DNA of 64,000 nt from Patella vulgata (taxonomy: Eukaryota; Mollusca; Gastropoda; Patellidae). Shown here one piece after another: positions 47,401 to 57,530 of this stretch (positions are counted from its first letter, which is position 1; each line of letters opens with the position of its first letter). Made by a program: the position numbers and the translations under genes. The DNA is taken from assembly GCF_932274485.2 (NCBI RefSeq), contig NC_065886.2:13715501-13779500 (forward strand), read 5' to 3'. Under the pieces are notes generated by a model that had not been told where the DNA came from, did not search any database, and saw nothing but the letters and a program-made list of their open reading frames with translations.

Positions 47401-48234
47401 ATAAATGTCAACAATTCTTGGAACTAGTCTCGTAAGCTTACTATCTTAAACAATGCTAGATAACAACTCATACAATGTTTATAAGTTATAATATATACGC
47501 ACAATAACAACATAATACACTAACATAGCAGTTCTTCTTGTAGCATCTGTACATGCCCTGTAAAACTTTATTCTTGACCAAAAATATCTTTATTCCTCCA
47601 CAACAAAGTTTTTCAATCCATGAATTGTTTAGAAAATAATGAAACTGTTTTATTAATCTTTTAGCCTTAACAGACCGCCCCAAACTGCATGAACTAGTAA
47701 CAAGTTCTATAACAAGGAAAGTCACTAACATATCTCGGGCAGTATAACAGCAGCTTCGGATTGTCCAGGAATGCATCATATTAATATATCACTTTTCTCT
47801 AATCTAATGTAATGAACAGAATATGTTATTCTTTATTTTCAAGTAAAATAACTGGTCTTTATATAGCTGAATATGTGTTGGGTTTTTTTTTCGGGGAGAG
47901 GGGAATACCTTTTAAATCACATCTTTGACTAATGTGTTCAAGCACATACATGTAATGGAAGGTATTGTCAACTGGCTTATCTGGTTCATGAAAGATAATA
48001 TGTGCATATTTGTCAGGTGTCTTTTTATGAACATAAAGTATATAATATACAAAACATACATGTATGACATTTGTTTTCTACTGGGTGTGTACACAAACAC
48101 AACCTGTCAGTGATTCCGCCAACACAACATCATAATCTACTGAGTTACCACACTATATACATGTACTGAGTTACCACACTATATACATGTACTTTCAGAC
48201 AAACACTTTCACTGGTCACATTCAGATGCCAATG

Positions 48235-48269
<35 letters not shown>

Positions 48270-48367
48270 TTCTGACAACACAACATCATACTACTGAGTT
48301 AACACACTATATACATGTACTTTCAGACAAACACTTTCACTGGTCACTTGCATGATGCCAATGAACC

Positions 48368-48411
<44 letters not shown>

Positions 48412-50387
48412 AAGATGGACATATTCATTGGCTCCTTCTAAAACACAAAACTAACAAAAAAAAACATCAGGAGCTGCAATGAAAAATTCTAGTATACATG
48501 TAGATACAATGGTTCAATGGTTCACAAATCGACCAATGAACAAACAGAATACAAACATACCTCGAACGAAAACTTGTACTTGAGGTGACGTCTCACCACG
48601 ACCGAGTAGACTAACGGGGGTACAGCTATAACTCCCAGAATCCCCGGATGATGCATTGAACACCACCAGTGTTCCATTATGTAAAATATTACGATTATTA
48701 TTTCTATCTACTATTTGAGCATCTTTTGTCCAAATTGTGTCTGTCATAGGTGGATTAGCATCTACTGGACAATCTATTTTTTCACGAAAACCGCGGGCCC
48801 ACGTTAATTGACTTGGCATTGGTAAAACTTTTGGTAAGTCTGCAAAAAAAAAATGAACAATAATATCATTTATAATTCAAATGGCATGACTTGACTAAAT
48901 TACTGATTATTTAAAGTAAGAATTAAGATAGAAACTAAATAAAATAGGGTTTAATGTCTTCATTGTTTTTGCCATCCAGACAAATGAAGACAGGAATACA
49001 GCATATAATGTGTCATGAAGGAAGTGTTGCCCAGACAGCTCAACATAACCCATTTTCCAACTGTCAGATGATCTTTAATGGGCTACCAATGGTTGACACA
49101 AAAAGAATATGAAATGAAATGGGGTTTAATGTGCTACTGTTCTGATCCTATACTGGGCTAATGAAGACAGGCATACACTATACAGTGTGCTTTGAGGAAA
49201 TTTTTGCCTGGGAAGCGGCACTATGGCCTAATCTTATATCGAATTCCAACTGCCAAGGGATCTTTTATGTGCACGCCAATGTATACATGGGACCTTGATT
49301 TTTCGTCCCATCCAAACGACTAGACAAGGGAAAACCACGCCGGAAAATCTTAATGAACTTTTTCGGCCAATGCAGGAATCGAACACCCGACATCCAGGCT
49401 AGCGAGTCAGCGTCTTACCCACTTAGCCACAGTGGCTCACACACAAAGAGAATAAATGCAGTAGGCCTATACACCATTCCAGCCACAAATGAGATGATTG
49501 CATTTTAGGTCAAAATATACAAATTTAGACTAGTCTAGTTTCCTTCAATAAAACAGTGAGACCAATGCCATCACAGTGCAATATATGCCACACATTCTAG
49601 GCCTACTCAAAATGACTGATTCATTCAGATTAGAATAAGGCCCATCAAAGGATTTTAGCCTAGATTATAAGTGGTGCTGGATTGCTTTAACCATATCCTC
49701 TCTATGTTGTCTGTAGATGATATTCAATGTTGAAAGAATTTCAGTTTGTCATATTTATTCAATTAGGCAATAATACTACCAGTCAATCTAATGTTTTTAT
49801 AGGCATAAATTTGTATATCTTTAATTGAGATTTTTTATGAGTTATTGATAGTTTTTATTCATTTATTATTATATATATACTATATATATACTATGTGTAG
49901 TACGCTCATGTAAAGACGGTTGAGACAATTTGTGTGTAACGGTCTATAAAAAAATATATATTATTATTATTATTATTGTACATACGGAATTGACTCATAC
50001 GTGGACAGTTGCATTCTTTAGGGACACAACATTCCCAATATTGTAGGGGAATAAAAATATCCCACATGACAATCAGAGACTCTGATATATCCAACTTACA
50101 TGTTACATTTAAAAATGCTGCAGCTTCATCCTCCCCTATACCGTTACTAGGACGACACAGAAACCATCCCATATCACCCTTGACAACAGAAGATATTAAC
50201 AAACTTCCATCAGTACTTATGCTTATTCTTCCAGCCTCGAAACCAGATAATGTGCGTACGTCTATTCCATCTTTAAACCAGTAATAGGTAATATTATTTG
50301 GGTATGCCTCAGCACCACACGAAAACTGTATCCTCTGACCCAAAATGGCTGTCATATTTCTTGGGGACAGCATAATATATGGACCAC
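30844..50387 (-). CDS. IGSF9: IGSF9/Turtle-type neural adhesion receptor, 3' 11 exons (partial)
   Basis: Turtle/IGSF9 proteins are single-pass cell-surface adhesion molecules used in axon branching, self-avoidance and inhibitory synapses. The 11 exons give 1087 residues up to TGA at 30844, with every phase matching. Order (numbered from the first whole codon): Ig3 1-95, Ig4 96-188, Ig5 189-278, FN3-1 279-374, linker exon 375-401, FN3-2 402-498, membrane span about 507-531, cytoplasmic tail 532-1087. Vertebrate-like strings include AEAYPNN, CPVDANPP, DPPYFTV, SWEPAYDGG and SWLPPANSSVPI. The tail is Ser/Pro-rich, with WLPPSQQPPAHPPPQ, and ends DSEML. Signal peptide, Ig1 and Ig2 are not seen; the phase of the first exon requires an upstream exon ending in one base. 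Confidence 0.92.
33063..33095. repeat. poly-A-rich run in intron
   Basis: A-rich simple sequence, two runs of A separated by TAAT. Confidence 0.8.
33190..33435 (-). repeat. SINE-A, tail missing
   Basis: AAATTTTGCCCGAACAGCAG to the head complement CTTACTCACTGAGTCACCAC. Confidence 0.82.
34455..34745 (+). repeat. family H, longest uninterrupted copy
   Basis: ATTCAGTATTTACAAAGATA, CATCCTCTACAGATGATATG, AAACCAAGCCTGGAGATTAT and AGCGTAGATTAAGCCGTAG occur in order. Confidence 0.65.
34913..34958 (-). CDS. IGSF9: IGSF9 exon, juxtamembrane
   Basis: 46 nt: N-DVNYSKADETDLGI plus two bases completing His with the last exon. Acceptor TTTCTTTCAG, donor GTAAGT. Confidence 0.88.
35065..35340 (-). repeat. 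SINE-B, diverged
   Basis: AGAGAGAGCG-type tail complement, ACACAAACTAGGTCATTTC and the head near CTCATGATCTGTTCAGCC. Confidence 0.82.
35350..35530 (+). repeat. minisatellite, about 22-24 bp
   Basis: GTTGTCATGGGTTATATGG recurs roughly seven times, ending 10 bp before the membrane exon's donor. Confidence 0.85.
35540..35677 (-). CDS. IGSF9: IGSF9 exon, membrane segment
   Basis: E-PFRLPDALIGGIVGGLLF, then LLVAVLLAVIAVIHSKRKEQ. One clear span with a basic stop-transfer cluster (HSKRKEQKAK) on the cytoplasmic side. Acceptor TTTGTAG, donor GTAAGT. Confidence 0.96.
35912..36095. mobile_element. perfect 184-bp palindrome (family F foldback)
   Basis: Both 92-base arms are exact reverse complements with no spacer, centred at 36003/36004 (ATACA|TGTAT). 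The arm begins TCAAAAACACACTTTTATGG. It looks related to the imperfect hairpin at 22801-22946. Lies in an IGSF9 intron. Confidence 0.95.
36268..36560 (-). repeat. two SINE-A pieces joined
   Basis: A fresh 3' end (AAATGGGGTTTAACGTCCTA) is followed at about 36322 by a second, older SINE-A 3' end (ATGGGTTTTAACCTCC) and body. Confidence 0.8.
37390..37680 (-). repeat. SINE-B, diverged, with an insertion
   Basis: CACAAACTACATGTAGGTCA, GGAACTGGAGGACCCAGAG, then extra sequence, then GGGATTGAAACCGTGTTACT and the head complement. Confidence 0.78.
37728..37965 (-). repeat. SINE-B, near full length
   Basis: AGAGAGAGAAATGGGGTTTA to CACGCTAACCATTAGACCAC. Ends 21 bp before the FN3-2 donor. Confidence 0.9.
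37987..38277 (-). CDS. IGSF9: IGSF9 exon, second FN3 domain
   Basis: G-PRPNPPRNVTIAMEENEVT, VSWLPPANSSVPILYYVVEF, then RGTLYEIRVLSYGVLAYSLP. The full FN3 fold lies in one exon. The W in VSWLPP, Y-Y-V-V and LYEIRV are FN3 hallmarks. Donor GTATGT. Confidence 0.96.
38571..38676 (-). repeat. tandem copies of a splice donor
   Basis: The last bases of the linker exon plus its donor (ATCTATAG|GTTAGTC on the minus strand) are repeated three more times in the intron, with donors at about 38576, 38597 and 38628. Each copy also has TATATACAG just upstream. Confidence 0.88.
38677..38757 (-). CDS. IGSF9: IGSF9 linker exon between FN3 domains
   Basis: G-YVSDLVTALPTDQYGSTYIP, DIQESI: 81 nt without a domain. 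Vertebrate IGSF9B has an extra linker in the same position. In-frame and phase 1 at both ends, so it could be skipped without breaking the frame. Donor GTTAGT is non-optimal. Confidence 0.88.
38915..39180 (+). repeat. two-copy tandem repeat, about 140 bp
   Basis: TCTGAACACTATGTAAATCT / ACTGAACACTATGTAATTCT start two diverged units. Confidence 0.75.
39429..39445. repeat. poly-G run
   Basis: Run of about 15 G in an IGSF9 intron. Confidence 0.75.
39450..41676. other. IGSF9 intron, nothing recognised
   Basis: AT-rich intron sequence. I see no exon, and only a weak SINE-A-like trace near 40840. Confidence 0.5.
41677..41852 (-). CDS. IGSF9: IGSF9 exon, first FN3 domain second half
   Basis: W-FRYLSNDWSTWQTIQVPQ, FTLYALNPDTLYEFMVLSRN, EYGDGMYSERVRAKTL. 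Canonical FN3 L-x-P-x-T-x-Y-E-F and N-x-x-G. Donor GTAGGT. Confidence 0.95.
41967..42050 (+). repeat. family H fragment
   Basis: AATATTTACACTTATGATGA, ATATAAAGAAGCTGGTGCCA. Confidence 0.45.
42414..42525 (-). CDS. IGSF9: IGSF9 exon, first FN3 domain first half
   Basis: N-TTPHAPDNVTVVTSLFSAR, VSWEPAYDGGSPQYYVL. SPHAP and SWEPxYDGG are the same in vertebrate IGSF9B as I recall it. Donor GTAAGT. Confidence 0.95.
42780..43075 (-). repeat. broken coding-like repeat of unknown family
   Basis: The stretch has coding-like composition on the minus strand and a relative at 13120-13225. It looks broken. It does not fit the Ig or FN3 series and has no splice signals fitting the gene, so I take it as an old element inside the intron. 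Confidence 0.4.
43101..43254 (-). CDS. IGSF9: IGSF9 exon, Ig5 second half
   Basis: SKGQFERSDRIQINAGNLTI, RNLVKEDHGFYECMATNDIA. DHGFYEC holds the second Ig cysteine with the usual D-x-G-x-Y-x-C. Donor GTAAGT. Confidence 0.96.
43629..43758. mobile_element. foldback hairpin, arms about 55 bp
   Basis: CAAGCCTGGACATATGGCAA pairs with the complement of GCCTTATGTCCAGGCTTG, and ACAAATTATCACACAA with TTGTGTGATAATTTGT, leaving a loop of about 20 bases. Confidence 0.85.
43798..43913 (-). CDS. IGSF9: IGSF9 exon, Ig5 first half
   Basis: D-PPYFTVRPPALYLKQTGET, VSMLCKASGNPTPVVSWKK. It holds the first Ig cysteine and Trp. DPPYFTV is the signature of this domain in the family. Acceptor ATTTCAG, donor GTAAGT. 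Confidence 0.96.
44036..44285 (-). repeat. SINE-A, 5'-truncated, with 12-bp target duplication
   Basis: AAAATTATAAGT lies at 44024-44035 and 44286-44297. The copy keeps the 3' two-thirds and looks about 98% identical to the one at 18340. Truncation at the head fits target-primed reverse transcription. Confidence 0.95.
45044..45052 (-). CDS. IGSF9: candidate 9-nt microexon (EAT) between Ig4 and Ig5
   Basis: On the minus strand TATGGCAG|AGGCTACTG|GTAAGAC. Inserted between the Ig4 and Ig5 exons it keeps frame and turns VR-D-PPYF into VR-EAT-D-PPYF. It is a prediction from splice signals only; such a pattern can arise by chance in a 4.6-kb intron. Confidence 0.3.
45900..46489. repeat. 34-bp minisatellite, about 17 units
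   Basis: The unit is ATATAGTGGACTGGATATAG plus CAACATATACACAG. Middle units are nearly identical and edge units decay. Three overlapping minus-strand frames stay open through it (repeats of ICVYVAISSPLY); these are not genes. Confidence 0.95.
46866..47098. other. locally GC-richer block with TTGTTGG motifs
   Basis: ACATTTGTTGGCTGAACAAA, GAACATTTGTTGGTCGAACA and GAACAAATGTTGGTCGTTGG suggest a degraded inverted-repeat element; boundaries unclear. Confidence 0.35.
48139..48410 (+). repeat. duplicated block with GA microsatellites
   Basis: ACTATATACATGTACTTTCA, GACAAACACTTTCACTGGTC and a long (GA)n occur at 48170-48268 and 48305-48410, with a short partial copy before them. Confidence 0.92.
48561..48839 (-). 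CDS. IGSF9: IGSF9 exon, Ig4
   Basis: Y-LPKVLPMPSQLTWARGFREK, IDCPVDANPPMTDTIWTKDA, SSGDSGSYSCTPVSLLGRGE. The Ig cysteines lie in IDCPVD and SYSCTP. Acceptor TTTGCAG, donor GTATGT. Confidence 0.95.
48934..49085 (-). repeat. SINE-A 3' part, old
   Basis: AATAGGGTTTAATGTCTTC, AATGTGTCATGAAGGAAGTG. Confidence 0.7.
49110..49440 (-). repeat. SINE-A, near full length, 14-bp target duplication
   Basis: ACACAAAAAGAATA (49096-49109) and ACACAAAGAGAATA (49441-49454) flank it, one mismatch. Lacks the CTGTCCTTGTCAGGCCC segment. Confidence 0.93.
49613..49750 (-). repeat. family H fragment
   Basis: AAGGCCCATCAAAGGATTTT, ATAAGTGGTGCTGGATTGC, TTGTCTGTAGATGATATTC. Confidence 0.55.
50100..50387 (-). CDS. IGSF9: IGSF9 exon, Ig3 (first exon visible)
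   Basis: G-GPYIMLSPRNMTAILGQRIQ, FSCGAEAYPNNITYYWFKDG, KGDMGWFLCRPSNGIGEDEA. Cys-Trp-Cys pattern complete. AEAYPxNxTYxW is the family's third Ig domain. Acceptor TTTTCAG, donor GTAAGT. It needs one base from an upstream exon. Confidence 0.95.
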
Positions 50388-52244
50388 CTGAAAAGACAAA
50401 ATATTCCATGGATTAAGTAGTGGGTCCTCAAGATATCTAAAAGTGATCAAGGGCATTAACTGCAAAAGATTATCAGCAATTATTCAAAATCAATATGTTT
50501 CTTTGTCTCATGGACATACTAAACAATGCAAGCCAATTGGATGTCTCATGCTGCTGGGAGCCGTTGCGGACACGACTTTACACCGAAAACCACTTCTACA
50601 GTGTATAAAACAGTAAATTGTCTGCAGATGTACCTGAGGAGAATATTAAGTCCATGCACTTCGATAGTCTTCTTTTTTATAATAAGATTGTAGGGCAACA
50701 AATGATTGTTTGATACAGATTTATTTTTCAATAGATCTTTCCTTGAATGAGAGTAATTAGACCCCAATAATAATAATACATGTTATTAAAAGTCAAGTGT
50801 CAGCAGTTTTAATGCCTATTTTAAAAGTGTGAGAATTGTTTTTATTATGGATCTGTTTGATGAATTCTTATTACAAATGATGTACACTTCCAGGGATCTA
50901 AATGTACATGTCCCCCTATAAAGCGGTTACTTCTATGATACTTGCAATCCTCTTTCAATAAATATTACTATAAATAGAAATACTCAACACCTATATATTT
51001 GTTCGAGGACCAAAATCACAAGCACAAATAAATCAGTCAAATATGAAATGTAGCACATTTTTTTTTTTGCATATACATATACAACTACATAGCTTTTATG
51101 AGCAATGTTTTCTCTCGCCCTCTAATCCCCTTTCATGTAAATGAACTAATCTAGTGACCTGAAGGGTCATAATTCTGTCAATCAAAGAATACACAGTTCA
51201 GTAGGTCTTACCTACAATGGGCATGTTAATAATAACAGAGAAAGTTTGGTGAGAAAATAATTTAGATGATTATGCACATGCTAAGCATACATACAGCAAC
51301 AATGGACCAGTAATGTCAGTTTTTTTCTGTCTATGAATTCAGGTATAAAAACTAATATAGTTTAACAAAGGTTTACAGATTCAGACACGTTTAGTAGATT
51401 ATTATTCTGTGTGAACTGTTTTGTTCCTTGATTATTAATCACATGTAAATAAACGACCATAAAATTGGACAACAATACCACTTCATGATTCATAATAATG
51501 AACTGAATATCTAATATTGAAGACACTAAGATTAGATTTATGCAGGAAGTTTAATCATTTATACAAATAATCTAATATTCACATTCAAATAAATTGACAT
51601 TTAAATATTTTTCATGACTATATGAATTTATTTAATCTAATTTTTGTCTTAAATACAGAATATTTAATATATTAATTCAATAAAATCCATTAATATTCAA
51701 AATTATGTTTGATTGATTTATAATTTGTAGGAATCCGTAAATTCACTAAAAGATATCCAAAGATTCATTATGTGCATGTATTCAGATTTTCAAATAACCA
51801 ATATTGATTTTAAATATTTTAATAGTAAAACGAGCATTTGATGTTACTACTAAAAGTAAACTAGATGAAATGTGGCAGAAGAAAAATAGCCATTTTCCTT
51901 CAATTTATCTAATATGAAAACTGAAAAGTGTTCCTTAACTGTAACTTATCATAAGCAATCAAAGAAAGAATCTCTGATAATATCTTGGCCTAGATGTTCA
52001 TGGACAGAAGCAATTACAAGAATTCAACATTAACTAGTTTTGTGGTTATAATTTAGGAAATGGCTTATATTAATAACTATGCAAATCTGTTTTTGCCAAA
52101 GTTTTCTTTTTAGAGCATCTGATAGCTAACAATTTATGTTGGTATACAAACACTAAGAGCATGTCACATGTGATGTCAAGAAACAAACCATAATGTCATC
52201 AAAACAGCTTACTCTTTGTATAACAGCTGAGAAGAACACATAGT

Positions 52245-52390
52245 TAACAATGTTTCTTGTATGTTGTATATATATAACCTACATATTACATTTTCTAGAA
52301 CACCTGATACCACTTCCATTTATTTGGGAAGAACACACAGCTAACCATCTTTGTTGTATGCTGCATATAAAGACTATATGTATTTAACTT
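52245..52390 (+). repeat. diverged two-copy repeat
   Basis: GAGAAGAACACATAGTTAAC and GGGAAGAACACACAGCTAAC start two related units. Confidence 0.65.
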
Positions 52391-53169
52391 AAGTCATGTT
52401 TGATGTGAAGGATGGAGACAAGGATGTCATCAAGACAGGTTCTATACAAACATCGAACCCACCCATTGATTGGGGCTTGCCAAGAATTTATCCTATTGTT
52501 TGGACCCAACATTAACACTCCAGTCTTTGGATGTGACAATATGTCCATTTTCTCGACTAACGCAAATATAACGTTTTTACTACACTTGCATAAAAAGCTA
52601 AGTGACCAGACGCCGACGACCATGTCCGTCTGTTTCTACCTAATGGCTACAGATTAAATTAAAGACACCAAACTAAGCTGGAAACTAATCTTTATCATGT
52701 CCATGGCTCTTTAAAAATGCAGATAGGGGTTTGGTCAGCAATGCAAACAGTCACTCCCTTCTTGTAATACCTGAGCTGTTTCTCAAGTTTATGGCAAATT
52801 CACACAACTAAGATATGTTTTTTTGTAGTAATAAACAATGGTTTAGACTTAAAACTCAATTAGTAAGTGCAGGAGAACCGCACACACTACATGCAAAACA
52901 AAACCAATAAGACAAAGCTGTGAACAAGACAAACTACACAAAACGAACAAAACTCAAAATGAAACCTAAATTAAAACACTAATTGAAGATTTACTTAGAA
53001 CTTCCACTCAAATCTGACTGATTCAGAGAAAAGTACCCATGATTAATCTAGTAAGAGAGATAAGAAGATTAATGTTAACTAATCCAGGATATAGTACTTG
53101 AGGCCCAGGAAACAGGTACTCTTATGTCAAGTGGATTCTTTCTTGATATGAGATACACTTAATTGCTAA

Positions 53170-53370
53170 AGAGAGTTTGATATTACTAAAACAGATATCA
53201 CCTAAGAAATATTTTTCAGTACAAAAAGAAAAGTTATTTTTCAGTACAAAAAGAAATGTTAATACAAAAAAGAAAAGTTATTTTTCATTACAAAAAGAAA
53301 AGTTATTTTTCATTACAAAAAGAAATATTTTTCAATACAAAAAGAAATTCAGTACAAAAAGACATTTCTT
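53170..53370 (+). repeat. A/T-rich minisatellite
   Basis: TTTTTCAGTACAAAAAGAAA and variants recur about seven times. Confidence 0.85.
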
Positions 53371-53520
53371 CAGACTGTGTGTGTCCAAAATTAATAATTT
53401 AATTAAGATAAACATGTAATTGTTTCATTAAAATCACCAAAGAGTAACGGTAGTAACCTTGTAGTAGATGTCTACCTGTTTCCTGTATTCTCATTTTAGA
53501 ACAATTTTAAGTGTTCAGAA

Positions 53521-53625
53521 AAAAGAATTGCGTTTAACATCCTCCTTTTCTACACCAGCCAGGTTAAAGAAGGTGTCATGGCCTACTCTTTATTTTGAAT
53601 TCCAACCGTGAAGGGTTATTGTATT
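53521..53625 (-). repeat. SINE-A fragment
   Basis: TTGCGTTTAACATCCTCCTT and ATGGCCTACTCTTTATTTTG. Confidence 0.7.
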
Positions 53626-54462
53626 GTTCGAAATACATCGGCCAAAAAGCAAACAAAATCGTATTATGACCAGTTTGAACAAACTGTGTAATTTTATTAT
53701 AGTGTTAGCTATCGTAAGACAACTCTATGATTAACAATTCAAACACATTATATGTGCTTAGTTAACTTTATCAAAGAAAAGGTGAGTAAATTATTTATTG
53801 AACTATTAAAATAGAATAATATTTGGTCAGGTTTCTTCTACTTCTGTTTAAACATATCCAAATAAACAATAAATCTATCAAAGACATTGCTCGTCAATTG
53901 TGGTTTGCTAGTCGTGGTAGAGTCTTGTGTCAATGTAGACGGTCTATATGGCGAGAACGGTATATCAACTCTCTGGTATAAAGAGTAACTAAGTGGTCTA
54001 CTTTACATTACAGTAATATTTACACAGTAATTAGTCGATCTGTGTTTATAGACAACGCTACTGGACAATCAAGTCTTTGCATTCATATGACCAGTACAAA
54101 CAGAATACATGTACATGGTAAACTAAATATATGAAAAGTAAAAATCATTAGCATGTATGTGCAATATATTTGGGGAATTTTCAGGTGAAAGTGTGGTAAA
54201 TGTCATTTCACATGAGCTTTTTAGTGACAGAATTTCATAGATAACTGTTTAAAAATATCTGAGTGAAACAAAAGACTTCGCGCTCTCCCGAATTGAACCA
54301 ATCCGACATATTTGTAACCAGAAATCTTCCCAAGTATATACTAACCAAAATCAATGAGACTGATGATATTAATAGTTTTGGTAAATCATTCTACCTTCTT
54401 ACATTGTACTTATCATCAACCCTGTTGACATTTTTCTAAGATTAACAAGTTAACAACTGATG

Positions 54463-54720
54463 GTTAGCGTGCGCGCGCTGTATAATAAAGTCTGTCATTG
54501 AGTCGACTGGCGTGGTTTCGAATCCCTGGTTGTACGTGACAAGGAGTAGGGTCGCCTGTCCAACCTCGTGGGTTTTCTCCGGGTCCTCCGGTTTCCTCCC
54601 TCTGCTAAAGACCCCTATGCGCAAGCAAATTATTGAAATAAAATTAAACCATATGCTAGTCCCGAAATGACCTAGTTGTGTCGAGTGGACGTTAAACCCC
54701 ATTTCTCTCTCTCTCTCTCT
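54463..54720 (+). repeat. SINE-B, slightly 5'-truncated, 11-bp target duplication
   Basis: AACAACTGATG at 54452-54462 and 54721-54731. The body is complete with a (TC)n tail. Confidence 0.92.
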
Positions 54721-55012
54721 AACAACTGATGACGGAGAGTAGATGATGTACAGAAATACCAAAAGACAATCATTCAGAAAGTCTGATTAAACGTAGAATG
54801 CAGACTGCAGAGCTCTCATTCAAAATTTCCAGCCTGTCAATTTCACTGCCAATCAGTCAAGACAAGTAAAGAGGACTGGAATGAGTGGCCTGTTGTAATA
54901 TAACATTAGGTGGATATATCAGTGCATTCAAATACAACAATTTCAATCATCATAACAATCTGGGGACATAGCTAAGATACCTTTGGAAACATGGCTAAAC
55001 CACACTATTTGG

Positions 55013-55298
55013 AGAGAGAGAAAGAGAGAGAGAGAAAGAGAGAGATAGAAATGGGGTTTAACATCCACTTGGCACAAACTAGGTCATTTCGGGACTAACA
55101 TATGGTTCAATTTTATTTCCATAATTAGCTTGCGCGTAGGGGTCTTTAGCAGTGGGAGGAAACCGGAGAAAACCCACGAGGTTGGACAGGCGACCCTACT
55201 CCTTGTCACGTACAACCGGGGAATCGAAACCACGTCAGTTGACTCAATGACAGACCGTATGATACACAGCGCAGGTGCTAACCATTCAGCCATCCAAT
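55013..55298 (-). repeat. SINE-B, full length, 12-bp target duplication
   Basis: CACACTATTTGG at 55001-55012 and 55299-55310; the (GA)n tail complement and complete head (TAACCATTCAGCCATCC) are present. Confidence 0.94.
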
Positions 55299-56102
55299 CA
55301 CACTATTTGGGAAAAGACATAACAGGCTTACTTCCCTACAATAAATGTGAACCATAGTAGAATGCCTGTTATAATGTAACATTTGATGGATATCATGTTG
55401 GATTTCAGATATATCAAGACAATTTGGGGACATAGCTAAAAGTTAATCGGGAACTTCATTGTCTAAAGTAGCTGGACAGACATTAAACTCCATTTCATTT
55501 AACTTCTAACCAACACAATTTGAGAATGAAAATAATACTTATGCTCCCAACAATAAATTTGATAATTTTCATTCCTTAAAAAAACTTTGTTATGCCTGTG
55601 AGCGGTTAGGAACCCGGACCCATATCCATTGAAACAAACAAATAAGGTAAATGGTCATAACCCTTTAACACCTGTGTGACAATTCACCAAGATATATGGG
55701 ACATAGAGTTGAAACTGACCACAAGCCAAACCAGGTGTCCATTACATGATAACAATATAGCCTGTATATAAACTAGTAGATAAAAACATGATATGTATAT
55801 GTATATATGTGGTGTCTATTACATATGTGATAGCGAAGGGTATGTATGGAATGTGTCAGATTATCCTTTAAAGAGTTTTTACTTACTATTTACCTTTTTC
55901 TAATGATTCACCATCAATTTGGACTGAGTCTATTATATTTTTTTTATGATAATAAAGGGAAGAAATCCCCACTAAATCAATCGATGTCCATGGAAAGATA
56001 TCAAAATCAGATCCTAACATACATGTACATGGTATTTTTTAATTTTTTATATGTGTTAAAAGTCTGTAGTGATCAATAATAATTTAAGTTTCCATCTGAG
56101 TT

Positions 56103-56270
56103 ATATACATAATGTCCATTCAACAAAAATAAGGAACTTGTACATGCTATATCTCTATTTTAATAATTTGCTTGCATTTTTTAAGTTATACAATCACTAG
56201 TTTTATTCTAAAAGCACAAGAAAGAGAGAAGGCAAGCCTAAAGCTTTGGAATCAATGGCAGACCTTTAAA
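56103..56270 (-). repeat. SINE-B, old copy
   Basis: ATAATGTCCATTCAACA, ATTTTAATAATTTGCTTGC and GGAATCAATGGCAGACC keep SINE-B order. Confidence 0.5.
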
Positions 56271-56644
56271 GTGACCATCTTATTTTTAACCTTGATGTTC
56301 TGTGTTTGGACTGATATGACTCTACAAAACCATTAAAATAACACCAAGAATACTTTGATATAAGTTATCCTTTTGCAATGTGATCCCTTAAAATAAGTCA
56401 TCAAAATACCAGTTAACAATGAAACCATTACTTATCACAAACCACAGTTTTCACTCAGAACATAAGAAGAATTCTTTCCTCTTCTTTTTTATCTAGGACA
56501 ATTGTTGCAGAGTAAATAGTTTCATCTTTATCAAGGAATTTATTGTATTATCACTGTATTTCTACCATTCTTTGATACCTGACTTACTTATCATATCAAT
56601 GTCACGATACAGCTGTAGGACAAACATGTACAAACTTTAAAATG

Positions 56645-56967
56645 GGCAAAACAAATGGTCTTATATTTCAAGTTCAAAATATGAAATCAGAAGCAAAGTG
56701 TTACTAAAACTTTATATATTCACAACGGTGAAAAAAACTAAAGCCCCAACATGTCAGATAAAAAGTTACAATTAGATTTTAAGGCCATACACAATCAAAA
56801 ACACATTTATTTGAAACCAATTCTAAGTCAAAAAAGAAAACAGTTTCATATTTCAGTTCAAAATATGAAATCAGAAAAAAAGTATGAATATTTCTTTATA
56901 TATTCACAACGGAAAAATAAGATCTTTAAAAAAAAAACTACAACCCTAACATGTCAGAATAAATGTT
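56645..56967 (+). repeat. two-copy tandem repeat, about 190 bp
   Basis: TTCAAAATATGAAATCAGAA, TTTATATATTCACAACGG and CAACATGTCAGA occur in both units. Confidence 0.85.
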
Positions 56968-57118
56968 AAATCTTGAATCTATACACAATCAAAAGTACTT
57001 TTTTTTTATTATACAATTATAAGAAAAGTTTTTGTTATTCAAATTTAGGTTTCTATTTATTCCACACCACCTCCTTTATTTCTCTGAGACAAATATGGTA
57101 ATAACAATCCTTTTTGTG

Positions 57119-57155
57119 GAGGGTTAGGGTTAGGGCTAACCCTAACCTCCTCCTC
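57119..57155. repeat. short telomere-like inverted repeat
   Basis: AGGGTTAGGGTTAGGGCTAA continues into CCCTAACCTCCTCC, so two or three TTAGGG units meet their complement head to head. Confidence 0.75.
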
Positions 57156-57429
57156 ATTCATTATAAGGATCTTTTTATACCCAGATCTGATGTACTTAAT
57201 TACATAATAATAACAAGTCCTTACATTCATATAGTAGATATTTTTCACTTTGAAACTATATGTGAATGATCTGATAGTAGAGGTGAAACGGTTGCCGTAA
57301 AATCTTAAAACAAGATCAAATATAACCTTTTATATCTATCAAAATATACTCAACGACCCTTCAAAGTTTAAATTTGACTTGAAGTTATTTACAAAGATAA
57401 ATACTTAAAGAGACGCTAAACTTTATGAC

Positions 57430-57530
57430 TATATCTACTACATGTACAACCAATACATACATGTATATCTACTACATGTACAACCAATACATACATGTAT
57501 ATCTACTATATGTACAACCAATATATATGT
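57430..57530. repeat. 34-bp tandem repeat, three units
   Basis: CTACTACATGTACAACCAAT plus ACATACATGTATAT repeats; related but unequal copies occur to 57730. Confidence 0.88.

Noticed and set aside
52384-52657. Overlapping open frames of about 80 codons on both strands
   Set aside because: No recognisable motif, no fitting splice signals; probably chance or an unknown repeat.
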